Shown: piece after piece, positions 8,743 through 16,695 of the stretch | How the letters are laid out: every line of letters begins with the position of its first letter | Position numbering within the stretch: the first letter of the stretch is position 1 | NCBI RefSeq assembly: GCF_022267555.1 | Contig: NZ_CP073586.1 | Span: 2,471,501-2,535,500, forward strand | Reading direction: 5' to 3' | Source of the DNA: Proteiniphilum propionicum | GTDB taxonomy: Bacteria > Bacteroidota > Bacteroidia > Bacteroidales > Dysgonomonadaceae | DNA length: 64,000 bases | The notes under the pieces: generated by a model | Database searches by the model: none | Seen by the model: only the letters and a program-made list of their open reading frames with translations | What the model was told of the DNA's origin: nothing | Made by a program: the position numbers and the translations under genes

Positions 8743-10896
8743 TTAAAACTCAAATGCAGCACGTACACCAGCCTCTTTAAACCCTGTCTTGTGGAACGCT
8801 ACAAACAACCCGGCATTGAAGAATCTGTTTCCTATACCATACCCCAGCTCGCTGTATGATTTTATTTGCGGTGTGTAAAGCTGACTAAAGTACACCCTTT
8901 CCTTGTCGGCGAAGTCAGATATGAAGTGAATATTCTTAAGTATCAGAAAAGGTGTCTCTAACATTGCATGTGCCTGAATATAAGTATCAGACGCGTTGTA
9001 CAGGTCCCTGCTAAGCAAATTAAAGCCCCCGCCCAGTCCATCGTCCCAGTTCTCGGGGAAGTTGCTTTTGGAAAAATAGACAAAATCGAGAAAGTACTCA
9101 GTTTTTTGGTTAACAAATCGTCCTGCACCAATATGATACTGTAGTGAACTCATCAGCCCGAATGGAATATTATGGCTTATATCCAGTTCAATGCGGTTAT
9201 ATTGAGATGTGCTACCCAGAAAATCCTTTATACTTCTTGAAAACTCAAGTTTAAAGGTCGGATAATCGGAGCGAACATATATCTTCTGCCTCCCCTCATA
9301 CCTGTAATATTGCTGCGGGGTCCAGCTGATACGTATAAACGGGGCAAATGACTTTCTGTTAACGAACAGATTCTCAATATGCTCGCTCTCCTCGTTAGTA
9401 GATCGAAGCACAGCGCGGCTGTTTTTATTTTTACGTATGTGATAATCAATTCCCGTCTGTAAAAGCAGTCCGTTAGTCACCTCCAGGGTGTTGAATATTT
9501 TCAGGTAATAATCCCTGTAATAGTTCATGGATATATCTTCAAAAGCTAGTCCGTGGTTTTTCAGGCTATCCTGAATCTGTTCCACAAACAATGAACTGTA
9601 TGTGGGATTCCCGTTTCCTATAGAAATGGTTGTGCTTCCCAAGTGATAAGGTTCGTAGTTCAGAGTAGTTGTCAGGTCCGTAAAAAACTCCCTGCGTCTG
9701 ATCATATACCCTGCAAATGCATTTATATTAACCGAACGGCTCTTTTTCAGATCTATGTTGAACGAGAGCTTCTGGCGATAGGTAATACCATCGTTTGTTG
9801 TATATCCAAGCATCAGCGGGTTTAGTAATCCCGAGTATCCTATACCGGTTGACATGTACTTGTAATTTGAATTCATCACCATACGTTGTGCTACCTGCTG
9901 GGCAATATTGCGGTTTCCATCCAATTCTCCATTTGCCTTTCGCTCCTCTTTCTCCTTCTGCCTCCGGTTATACTCGGCAATCACGTCTCTCTCCATTGCC
10001 TGCAAAGGGATGGGCCTTTTTTCATTCCAAAAGAGAGAGTCGCTTCTTACCGGCACCGAATCTAGGCGCACCATATATATATCGCTGATGTTGAGCGATT
10101 TCCCTGGCTCTGTGTGTTGACGAAGCTCTATCTCCTTGTAGTCGATCTTTGCCAGATGCCTGCTTGCTAGCACATTGCCAAGGTATGATGAAGTCTGGTA
10201 TATAGTGAAGCTCACCGGAAGGTAGTTTGTTACCCACTCATCTCCCATTGTTATCTCAAATGAGAAATCGGAGAATATACCCAATCCCTCTCCTCTGAAG
10301 AAAATAACTCGCCATGTACCTTTCTCAACGGTAAACGATCCCTTCAGCAATTTTGGATTTTCGTAGATAGGATTGAATTGAATAATGTAGTAGGTTTTAT
10401 TGTTCTCATTAAATGTACTGTATATGTTATACCTGTAATATTTCGATGTGCTTGTCCTTATAGGCATAAAGAAGCTCTCATCGTTGGTGGTCTCACCATA
10501 AATATTAATGTTCAGAAGCTCAAAAGGTATCATATCAATATCCTTTCTTCCAATGAGTGTTCCTGTAACATGTCTAATATCACGCATGTAGTTGTTAGGA
10601 AATTCATATCTGAAATCGCTTATAGTTTCAATCAGAGCTTCATCGTTGTAGGGGTCGTGCAAAACAAAATTGGGAATCAGGCGTGTATGTTTATATAGCA
10701 TGTTTTTTTTCACAGTCTGTACATACGTTCTCGTATAAACCTCAGCCGAGTAGCTGTCAACCAGATAATTGTATTTTTCGGCAGCACTCATTGCCCTGCT
10801 CAGTATTGTATCCTCTGGCAAATCGTAATCATTTGCCAAAGCATTGAACATTGAGCTAAAAAGAAAAAAAATAATTATGATATTTTTTTTTTGCAT
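8743..10896 (-). CDS. DUF5686-family outer-membrane beta-barrel protein
   Basis: A 717-residue protein with a signal peptide (MQKKNIIIIFFLFSSMFNALA). The first 330 residues form a beta-rich periplasmic region, including YTRTYVQTVKKNMLYKHTR and the RGEGLGIFSDFSFEI stretch typical of DUF5686. The second half shows alternating aromatic/hydrophobic beta strands of a barrel and ends in phenylalanine (AGVRAAFEF), the usual terminal signature for outer-membrane insertion. I see no N-terminal carboxypeptidase-regulatory-like domain, which many relatives have. Function is unknown. The divergent neighbour is a Crp-like regulator. Confidence 0.8.
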   Translation of the reverse strand: MQKKNIIIIFFLFSSMFNALANDYDLPEDTILSRAMSAAEKYNYLVDSYSAEVYTRTYVQTVKKNMLYKHTRLIPNFVLHDPYNDEALIETISDFRYEFPNNYMRDIRHVTGTLIGRKDIDMIPFELLNINIYGETTNDESFFMPIRTSTSKYYRYNIYSTFNENNKTYYIIQFNPIYENPKLLKGSFTVEKGTWRVIFFRGEGLGIFSDFSFEITMGDEWVTNYLPVSFTIYQTSSYLGNVLASRHLAKIDYKEIELRQHTEPGKSLNISDIYMVRLDSVPVRSDSLFWNEKRPIPLQAMERDVIAEYNRRQKEKEERKANGELDGNRNIAQQVAQRMVMNSNYKYMSTGIGYSGLLNPLMLGYTTNDGITYRQKLSFNIDLKKSRSVNINAFAGYMIRRREFFTDLTTTLNYEPYHLGSTTISIGNGNPTYSSLFVEQIQDSLKNHGLAFEDISMNYYRDYYLKIFNTLEVTNGLLLQTGIDYHIRKNKNSRAVLRSTNEESEHIENLFVNRKSFAPFIRISWTPQQYYRYEGRQKIYVRSDYPTFKLEFSRSIKDFLGSTSQYNRIELDISHNIPFGLMSSLQYHIGAGRFVNQKTEYFLDFVYFSKSNFPENWDDGLGGGFNLLSRDLYNASDTYIQAHAMLETPFLILKNIHFISDFADKERVYFSQLYTPQIKSYSELGYGIGNRFFNAGLFVAFHKTGFKEAGVRAAFEF

Positions 10897-11134
10897 GCAC
10901 GAAAGTTAGAAATTTCTCGGGTACAATATGATCCGGGCAGACTATGTAGCTATAACTATTAATAAAAGATATTTGATAGATACGCATACAAATTTACATG
11001 ATTTTTTGTTTTACTGAAAAAAATGACCGGGTGATAAAACTATTTAACACAATTTATTTCAGAATGAACTTTATATTTAAAACTGTAAAAGAAAAAAATA
11101 TTGTTTTTTTTGTTATTAATTGCAAAAAAACTTT
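10897..11134. other. Divergent intergenic region between DUF5686 and the Crp-like gene
   Basis: This AT-rich spacer separates the two divergent starts. On the minus strand TAACTTTC (near 10909-10916), preceded by ATTGTACC, is a weak match to the -7/-33 pair and could drive the DUF5686 gene. Long A/T runs fill the remainder. I see no other gene or hairpin. Confidence 0.45.
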
Positions 11135-11142
11135 TACATTTG
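11135..11142 (+). promoter_or_regulatory. Bacteroidetes -7 element of the Crp-like gene
   Basis: TACATTTG fits TAnnTTTG. A TTG in a T-run at 11110-11112 could serve as the -33 box. The position implies transcription from about 11149, so the coding start must be downstream of it. This supports the ATG at 11171 over the in-frame codon at 11120. Confidence 0.6.
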
Positions 11143-11170
11143 TGTTTTAGAACATAGTTTTATAACATTA

Positions 11171-11872
11171 ATGCAGGGAAAGAAGAAAGATGTGATAAAT
11201 TTATCCTCTACACTGCCCGACATTTGGAGGATACTTTCTGACGTTGAGCGTGAACAGTTGCGCAGCAATGCCCGGGTCCTACAGTTCCAAAAAAATGATC
11301 TCATATATATCGAGGATGAAATACCCAAATTTCTGATGTGCCTTTTTTCGGGCAAGGTTAAGATCTTTAGGAGTGGAGTAGGTGGCAGAAGTCAGATAAT
11401 CAGAATAATAGGGCCAGTGCAATATTTCGGTTACAGGGCCTATTTCGCCCGTGAGCCATACGTCACTGCCGCTTCGGCTTTCGAAGCTTGCACAGTCTGC
11501 ATGATTCCTATGGAACTGATTGAGAAGTTTCTCCGCAAGAACGGCAATCTTGCAATGTTTTTCATTCAAATGTTGTCTGTTGATCTGGGTATTGCTGATC
11601 AGAGGGTAGTAAACCTCACACAGAAGCATGTACGCGGACGGCTTGCAGAGTCCCTGATTTTCCTTAAAGAGAGTTACGGACTGGAGGAAGATGGTGCCAC
11701 CATCAATATTTACCTTGCCCGTGAAGATCTGGCAAATCTCTCCAATATGACAACATCTAACGCCATAAGGACACTCTCCAACTTCGTAAATGAACGCATA
11801 ATAGCTATTGATGGACGTAAAATAAAGATAATTGACGAAGACCGGCTTCGTAAAATAAGCCATATAGGATAA
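11171..11872 (+). CDS. Crp/Fnr-family transcriptional regulator
   Basis: This 233-residue protein has an N-terminal cyclic-nucleotide-binding-like beta-barrel (about 20-135; FSGKVKIFRSGVGGRSQIIR) and a C-terminal winged helix (about 150-230), where LAREDLANLSNMTTSNAIRT is the recognition helix region. The cysteine cluster of Fnr is absent, and the arginine/serine pocket residues that bind cAMP in E. coli CRP are not apparent, so the ligand is unknown. The start is set by the promoter just upstream. It is divergent from the DUF5686 gene, which it may control. Confidence 0.88.
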   Translation: MQGKKKDVINLSSTLPDIWRILSDVEREQLRSNARVLQFQKNDLIYIEDEIPKFLMCLFSGKVKIFRSGVGGRSQIIRIIGPVQYFGYRAYFAREPYVTAASAFEACTVCMIPMELIEKFLRKNGNLAMFFIQMLSVDLGIADQRVVNLTQKHVRGRLAESLIFLKESYGLEEDGATINIYLAREDLANLSNMTTSNAIRTLSNFVNERIIAIDGRKIKIIDEDRLRKISHIG

Positions 11873-11900
11873 TTTTTTTCATTATTTGTGATTTTATTTT

Positions 11901-11930
11901 TTTGTATTCCGGAACTCCTGTCTACCTTTG
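11901..11930 (+). promoter_or_regulatory. Bacteroidetes promoter of the GH3-like gene
   Basis: TTTG at 11901-11904 and TACCTTTG at 11923-11930 are separated by 18 bases, close to the TTTG-N19-TAnnTTTG consensus. The ATG at 11953 follows 22 bases later, which rules out the longer open frame that begins inside the promoter. Confidence 0.7.
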
Positions 11931-11952
11931 CAAAACAATAGACAGGAAAGGA

Positions 11953-13464
11953 ATGATTCGAAAAATAGCAAGGTCTATACTTACATCCTATTACAAACCG
12001 GTGGAGAAATTTATTGAGGATCCCTTCGGTACCCAACAAAGAACTCTCGAATATTTACTCGAACACGGCAGGAATACCCTCTACGGGCATGAAAAAAACT
12101 TTAATGAAGTATTCAACGATGAGGATTTTCGTGCTAGGGTCCCGCTTATATCATATGAGGAGTTACGCGACTATCTCAGGATGATCATTGTTGACAAAAA
12201 GGAAAATGTACTATGGGATACCCCGGTAAAATGGTTCGCCATGTCGTCAGGAACAACCGAGGACAAAAGCAAGTATATCCCTGTCACACGCGAATCGCTG
12301 TTCAATGGGAACTACCGTGCCGGCTACCACATGCTTGGATCATATTCGGCACATCACCCCGATACGGCTTTTATCTTGGGTAAAACGCTGGTTATGGGTG
12401 GTAGCCGACAAGTGAACCATATTGGCGAAGGTGTTTATACCGGAGATATTTCGGCAATACTGATGAAGAATCTGCCCCGGGCAGTGAAAAGGAGAAGGAC
12501 TCCAGAGAAAATTGCACTTCTGCCCGACTGGGAGGAGAAACTGCAAAAGCTTGCAGATTATGCTATTCATACCGACATACGTGCTTTGGTTGGAGTACCT
12601 TCATGGATGCTGGTACTCCTGAAAAAAATTGTAGATGAGACAGGACTCTCCATTACCACCATATGGCCGAATCTTGAAGTGTTTTTTCATGGAGGTGTTA
12701 GCTTTCCCCCTTTCCGGGAACAGTACGAAAAGATCATCCCTTCGGGAACAATGAACTACTGGGAGACCTATAATGCTTCGGAAGGATTCTTCGGCGTTCA
12801 GTATTCGCCTGGCTCAGGCGATCTACTTCTTTTACTCGACAATGAGGTCTATTACGAATTTATACCAGCTGGTGAGTGGAACAAGGAAAATCCCGAAATA
12901 GTACCCCTTAGCGGTGTGGAAACCGGTAAGCAGTATGCAATGGTGATAAGTACCAGTGGCGGCTTGTGGCGATACAAGTTAGGTGATACCATTCAGTTTA
13001 CCTCTACCGCACCCCACCTGTTCAGGTTGACCGGTCGCACAACACAGTTTATAAATGCTTTCGGTGAAGAGCTTATTGTAGATAATGCCGACAGGGCTGT
13101 AGGCGAGGCATGCCGTCAAACAGGTGCAAAAATCACCGAATATACAGCCGCACCGGTCTATTTTGGCGATAACAGTAACGGCGCACACGAATGGATTGTA
13201 GAGTTTGATACCTATCCTTCTGATATGGGCATGTTTGTGGAAGTGCTGGATGAAAGCCTTAAAAAGCTCAATTCCGATTATGAAGCCAAGCGCTCCTATA
13301 ATCTTTCATTAGGCCTCCCAGTAGTAAGGCCGGTTGAAAAAGGCGCTTTCTACAGCTGGATGAAACAAAGAGAGAGAGCAGGAGGCCAGAATAAGGTGCC
13401 AAGACTATCTAACGACCGTAAATATGTCGAAAGCATATTGAATTTTGTTGCATCCAATTCCTAA
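11953..13464 (+). CDS. GH3 auxin-responsive promoter family protein (acyl-adenylating)
   Basis: This 503-residue protein belongs to the GH3 family of the ANL superfamily. Plant members join amino acids to acyl acids such as jasmonate or indole acetate through an acyl-AMP; the role of the many Bacteroidota members is unknown. Visible motifs are the ATP-binding SSGTTEDKSKYIPVT (about 97-111), the YNASEGFFG motif for adenine contacts, and the YKLGDTIQF hinge motif. The start at 11953 has a purine-rich AGGAAAGGA ahead of it and lies downstream of a good promoter. The product is probably cytoplasmic, as there is no signal peptide. Confidence 0.86.
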   Translation: MIRKIARSILTSYYKPVEKFIEDPFGTQQRTLEYLLEHGRNTLYGHEKNFNEVFNDEDFRARVPLISYEELRDYLRMIIVDKKENVLWDTPVKWFAMSSGTTEDKSKYIPVTRESLFNGNYRAGYHMLGSYSAHHPDTAFILGKTLVMGGSRQVNHIGEGVYTGDISAILMKNLPRAVKRRRTPEKIALLPDWEEKLQKLADYAIHTDIRALVGVPSWMLVLLKKIVDETGLSITTIWPNLEVFFHGGVSFPPFREQYEKIIPSGTMNYWETYNASEGFFGVQYSPGSGDLLLLLDNEVYYEFIPAGEWNKENPEIVPLSGVETGKQYAMVISTSGGLWRYKLGDTIQFTSTAPHLFRLTGRTTQFINAFGEELIVDNADRAVGEACRQTGAKITEYTAAPVYFGDNSNGAHEWIVEFDTYPSDMGMFVEVLDESLKKLNSDYEAKRSYNLSLGLPVVRPVEKGAFYSWMKQRERAGGQNKVPRLSNDRKYVESILNFVASNS

Positions 13465-13512
13465 AATTGAATAAAATCGGTCATCCCTTGCCTATTAATG
13501 AGAAAGATTCAG

Positions 13513-13520
13513 TAAATTTG
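13513..13520 (+). promoter_or_regulatory. Bacteroidetes -7 element of the bamD operon
   Basis: TAAATTTG matches TAnnTTTG and lies 25 bases upstream of the bamD ATG. CTTG at 13487-13490 is a possible -33 box at a slightly long spacing of 22 bases. Confidence 0.55.
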
Positions 13521-13545
13521 CGGTCTAAAACCGACTTGTAACGAG

Positions 13546-14361
13546 ATGAGAATAAAATCTGTATATTTTTTACTGCTTGCCTTGGTGCTGAGTTCCTGCA
13601 ATGAGTACAATAAAATTTTGAAAAGTACCGACAGAAACCTGAAGTACACTTATGCGAAAAAATACTTCGAAGAGGGTAAATACAGTCGGTCAATCACACT
13701 ACTTGAAGAGCTTGTAGCCTTCATGAAAGGTACGTCAGAGGCCGAGGAGTCATTGTATCTGTTGGCTCAGAGCCATTATAATTCAAGAGATTATATTTCA
13801 TCTACGCAGGTGTTTACAACCTATTACACTACTTATCCCAACGGTACTTATGCCGAGCCTGCCATGTTTTACTCAGCCTATGGCATGTATCTCGATTCGC
13901 CTGATGCCCGTTTGGATCAGACAAAAACATATACGGCTATTGCTGAGTTTCAAAAATATATTGAACGTTATCCACAGACTGAACGTTCCGAACAGGCAAA
14001 GGGCTATCTGTTCGAGCTTCAGGAGAAGCTGGCCTATAAAGAGCTTATGTCGGCCAGGCTATACCTGAATCTCGGCAACTATATGGGTAATAATTACGAG
14101 TCTGCAGTTATTACTGCACGCGAGGCAATGAAGATCTACCCCTATTCAAAATATCTGGAGGAGTATCAGATCACCATCCTTAGGGCCCGTTACGAGTATG
14201 CTCAGCGCAGTACACTTAAAACGCAGCCTGAACGTTACCGTATGGTTGTTGATGAGTTTTTCAACTATACAAACACATTCCCGGAAGGGAAGTACACCAA
14301 AGAGGCGGAAGAGTATTACCGCGAAGCTCAAAAAAAGATTGAAGTGCTGCCCACAACATGA
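13546..14361 (+). CDS. bamD: Outer membrane assembly lipoprotein BamD
   Basis: A 271-residue lipoprotein with the lipobox LVLSSC near residue 18, so Cys18 is the lipidation site. The mature part is built of TPR-like helix pairs with recurring A-x-x-Y-F-E-E-G-K-Y and Y-P-x-T/S patterns, e.g. ALLPQSHY-like positions near 65-75 and FQKYIERYPQTERS near 143-156. Length and layout match Bacteroidota BamD, a periplasm-facing partner of BamA in the beta-barrel assembly machine. It heads an operon with rpoZ and a DUF4293 gene that ends at a strong terminator. Confidence 0.9.
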   Translation: MRIKSVYFLLLALVLSSCNEYNKILKSTDRNLKYTYAKKYFEEGKYSRSITLLEELVAFMKGTSEAEESLYLLAQSHYNSRDYISSTQVFTTYYTTYPNGTYAEPAMFYSAYGMYLDSPDARLDQTKTYTAIAEFQKYIERYPQTERSEQAKGYLFELQEKLAYKELMSARLYLNLGNYMGNNYESAVITAREAMKIYPYSKYLEEYQITILRARYEYAQRSTLKTQPERYRMVVDEFFNYTNTFPEGKYTKEAEEYYREAQKKIEVLPTT

Positions 14362-14448
14362 TATTCATGTGAGTATCCTTCTTCAGGCCACCACTCCCTG
14401 TTCACAGGCACTCACGTCAACAGAAAACAATTAATATACATAATAATA

Positions 14449-14784
14449 ATGGACTATAGAAAAATTGCTGCAAGCTCAAATACGGAAACCCGCGATGTGA
14501 TGAAACTCGCTGAAACCGTAGGAAACGTATATGAAATGGTTATGATCATCAGTAAGAGGGCTAATCAGCTCTCTATTGAGATGAAGCAGGACCTTGATGC
14601 AAAACTGCAGGAATTTGCTTCATATACCGATAATCTGGAAGAAGTATTTGAAAATCATGAGCAGATAGAGATTTCGCGTTTCTATGAAAAGCTTCCAAAA
14701 CCCTCACTGCTTGCCATTGAGGAGTGGAATGAAAACGAGATCTATTATCGCAACCCTGCTAAGGAAAAAGAAATGTTCGGATAA
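14449..14784 (+). CDS. rpoZ: RNA polymerase omega subunit (Bacteroidetes type, Rpb6-like)
   Basis: This 111-residue protein starts MDYRKIAASSNTETRDVMKL. In Bacteroidota the omega/Rpb6-like subunit regularly sits directly downstream of bamD, as here. The segment VGNVYEMVMIISKRANQLS fits the conserved omega helix that clamps the beta-prime subunit. The C-terminal half is acidic and specific to the phylum. It probably stabilises RNA polymerase. The DUF4293 start codon lies one base past its stop, showing tight coupling. Confidence 0.8.
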   Translation: MDYRKIAASSNTETRDVMKLAETVGNVYEMVMIISKRANQLSIEMKQDLDAKLQEFASYTDNLEEVFENHEQIEISRFYEKLPKPSLLAIEEWNENEIYYRNPAKEKEMFG

Positions 14785-14785
14785 T

Positions 14786-15241
14786 ATGCTGCAACGGATA
14801 CAAACGGTTTTTTTACTTCTGGCTTCTGCCGCCATGCTTGTCGCTACTGTTACACCTCTTGCCATTTTTATGTATAATGGTGACAGCGTTGTATTTGAAG
14901 CGATGGGAATCTACGTTAACGGCGAAATCAACGACTCTACCTGGGGCCTGTTCGCTATTGGTACTATCAGCGCGGTGCTGGCACTGATAACTGTCTTCCT
15001 CTACAGGCACAGAATTTTGCAAATACGCATATCCATCTTCAATATTGTAATGATGGTAGGTTTTTACCTCTATTCCGGTTTTATCATCTTTAAACTGTAT
15101 CCCTTCGAGAGCTTACAGTTTCAAAAAATAGGAGTGGGTATCATCATGCCTGTCATAGCAATTATCTTCACTATCCTTGCCATTCGCAAGATAGGTGCTG
15201 ATGAAACCCTAATCCGCTCACTTAACAGACTAAGAAAATAG
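14786..15241 (+). CDS. DUF4293-family integral membrane protein
   Basis: A 151-residue protein starting MLQRIQTVFLLLASAAMLVA with four hydrophobic segments (about 5-25, 50-72, 82-102 and 110-135). This fits DUF4293, a four-helix inner-membrane family restricted to Bacteroidota and often linked to rpoZ. Function is unknown. The ATG at 14786 is one base after the rpoZ stop; a longer open frame overlapping rpoZ is rejected because its extra residues have no family resemblance. A perfect-stem terminator follows 28 bases after the stop. Confidence 0.82.
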   Translation: MLQRIQTVFLLLASAAMLVATVTPLAIFMYNGDSVVFEAMGIYVNGEINDSTWGLFAIGTISAVLALITVFLYRHRILQIRISIFNIVMMVGFYLYSGFIIFKLYPFESLQFQKIGVGIIMPVIAIIFTILAIRKIGADETLIRSLNRLRK

Positions 15242-15268
15242 TGTTCACTGACAATACGCTATTTTTTC

Positions 15269-15307
15269 AAGGTAACTTATAATACGGGATTATAAGTTAC
15301 CTTTTTT
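15269..15307 (+). terminator. Rho-independent terminator of the bamD-rpoZ-DUF4293 operon
   Basis: AAGGTAACTTATAAT (15269-15283) pairs perfectly over 15 bases with ATTATAAGTTACCTT (15289-15303) across the loop ACGGG, followed by a run of T to 15307. Confidence 0.9.
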
Positions 15308-15353
15308 CAATTCTACCTTTTCCAAATTTTCATTTGAAAACTGTCGGAAAATT

Positions 15354-15456
15354 AAACCTCTTTTGAGGAAAAATGTTTAATAGGTGGCAGCGGTAAGCTA
15401 TGAAGAGATCGAAACAGCAAACATCTTTTGATGAAAACTGTTTAATTAAGTAGCAG
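15354..15456. repeat. Repeated 37-38 bp hairpin motif upstream of the M48 gene
   Basis: Two related segments lie at 15354-15390 and 15419-15456, offset by 65 bases. Both start AAAC, then a small hairpin (CCTC-TTTT-GAGG in the first, CATC-TTTT-GATG in the second), then a shared GAAAA-x-TGTTTAAT and end AGxxGCAG. The single change in the left arm is matched by a complementary change in the right arm, so pairing is kept. The motif lies upstream of the -7 box for the M48 gene, so it would act in DNA or in another transcript. Confidence 0.65.
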
Positions 15457-15486
15457 TCATCTGATTAATTATTTCAGTTTTTTTTA

Positions 15487-15494
15487 TACTTTTG
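15487..15494 (+). promoter_or_regulatory. Bacteroidetes -7 element of the M48 peptidase gene
   Basis: TACTTTTG fits TAnnTTTG and is 61 bases upstream of the ATG. A T-run precedes it, but no clear TTTG -33 box is seen. Confidence 0.5.
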
Positions 15495-15555
15495 TTCACT
15501 GATTGAGGTTTAAAAATGTATTCAACAGGGAAAAATCATATTATAAGCAACAACT

Positions 15556-16470
15556 ATGGAAAAAGTTAATTCATACAGAGTAGCAAAATTCTCATTTGCT
15601 CTGTTTTTAATGATGCTATTACTCGCATCGTGCAGCAGCGTTCCATTTACTGGTAGAAGACAATTGCAACTGGTATCAAATCAGGAAGTTATTGCTTTAA
15701 GCTTGCAGCAGTATCAGGATTTTATGCGTACTGCTCCCGTGGAGAGGGGCAGCGACGAAGCCAAGATGGTAACGCGCATTGGCAGTCGTATAGCCAGCGC
15801 AGTAGAGACATTCTATACCAATAAAGGTTATAAATCTGAACTTGAGAATTTTTCTTGGGAATTTAACCTTGTCAAGGATAATAGCGTAAATGCTTTTGCT
15901 ATGCCCGGTGGTAAAGTGGTTATTTTTACCGGCCTGCTGCCTGTAACTCAGACAGAAGATGCACTGGCAGTGGTTATAGGGCACGAGATAGCACATGTGC
16001 TTGCCCGTCATTCCAACGAGAGGCTCAGTCAACAAGTGGCTCTGCATTACGGAGGCAGTATTGCCGGTGGACTTCTTGGTAACTCGCAGGCCACCAAACA
16101 ACTAGGCAACACAGTATTCGGGCTTGGTGCTCAGTTTGGCGTTATGATGCCCTACGCCCGCAAGCAGGAGTATGAAGCTGATGAGATAGGGCTAATTATC
16201 ATGGCTATGGCAGGCTATAACCCACAGATCGCAGTACCTTTCTGGACAAGAATGGCACAAAGTTCAGGGGGTGCAAATGTTCCCGAGTTCCTTAGCACTC
16301 ACCCAACAGACAGTAAGCGCATTGCAAACATTGAGATGATTATGCCAAATGTGATGCAATACTACAAAGGCTCCGGAGTGCAAAATACCACTACCGCACC
16401 TGTCAAAACCAAAACCACCGTGCCTGTAGAACCCCGTAAAGAAGCAACATCAAAGGATTGGACCTTCTGA
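15556..16470 (+). CDS. M48-family zinc metallopeptidase, lipoprotein
   Basis: A 304-residue predicted lipoprotein: the leader ends LLLASC (Cys26), and CSSVPFTGRRQLQLVS follows, as in the YcaL/LoiP/BepA-like group. The zinc motif HEIAHVLARH (HExxH) lies around residues 142-151, and EYEADEIG near 207-214 supplies the third ligand. Members degrade or help refold misassembled outer-membrane proteins in the periplasm. There is no TPR domain, so it is closer to LoiP than to BepA. The tail from about 275 is threonine/lysine-rich and probably disordered. Confidence 0.9.
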   Translation: MEKVNSYRVAKFSFALFLMMLLLASCSSVPFTGRRQLQLVSNQEVIALSLQQYQDFMRTAPVERGSDEAKMVTRIGSRIASAVETFYTNKGYKSELENFSWEFNLVKDNSVNAFAMPGGKVVIFTGLLPVTQTEDALAVVIGHEIAHVLARHSNERLSQQVALHYGGSIAGGLLGNSQATKQLGNTVFGLGAQFGVMMPYARKQEYEADEIGLIIMAMAGYNPQIAVPFWTRMAQSSGGANVPEFLSTHPTDSKRIANIEMIMPNVMQYYKGSGVQNTTTAPVKTKTTVPVEPRKEATSKDWTF

Positions 16471-16504
16471 AAAAGACAGAAATATCTTCATAATAAATAT
16501 CCTG

Positions 16505-16562
16505 AAACAGGAGTTGGCTGATGATACGAAATTAATGCCACATCAACAATTCCTGTTTTTTT
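16505..16562 (+). terminator. Probable terminator after the M48 gene
   Basis: AAACAGGA (16505-16512) pairs with TCCTGTTT (16551-16558), with an inner GTTG/CAAC pairing, followed by a T-run. The loop is long, so confidence is moderate. Confidence 0.55.
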
Positions 16563-16566
16563 CTAT

Positions 16567-16597
16567 TTTGAAATTATCCCTAAATTCTATATCTTTG
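16567..16597 (+). promoter_or_regulatory. Bacteroidetes promoter of the topoisomerase gene
   Basis: TTTG at 16567-16570 and TATCTTTG at 16590-16597 are separated by exactly 19 bases, an exact match to the primary-sigma consensus. The leader to the ATG at 16696 is about 90 bases. Confidence 0.8.
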
Positions 16598-16695
16598 AGC
16601 AATTTTTCAAACAAAAACAAGGCCATAATAAGAACGGTTTTTCGATTGCCGGCAACCAAGCCTGCCACTTGAAATTTCGTTTATTAAATTGATAT

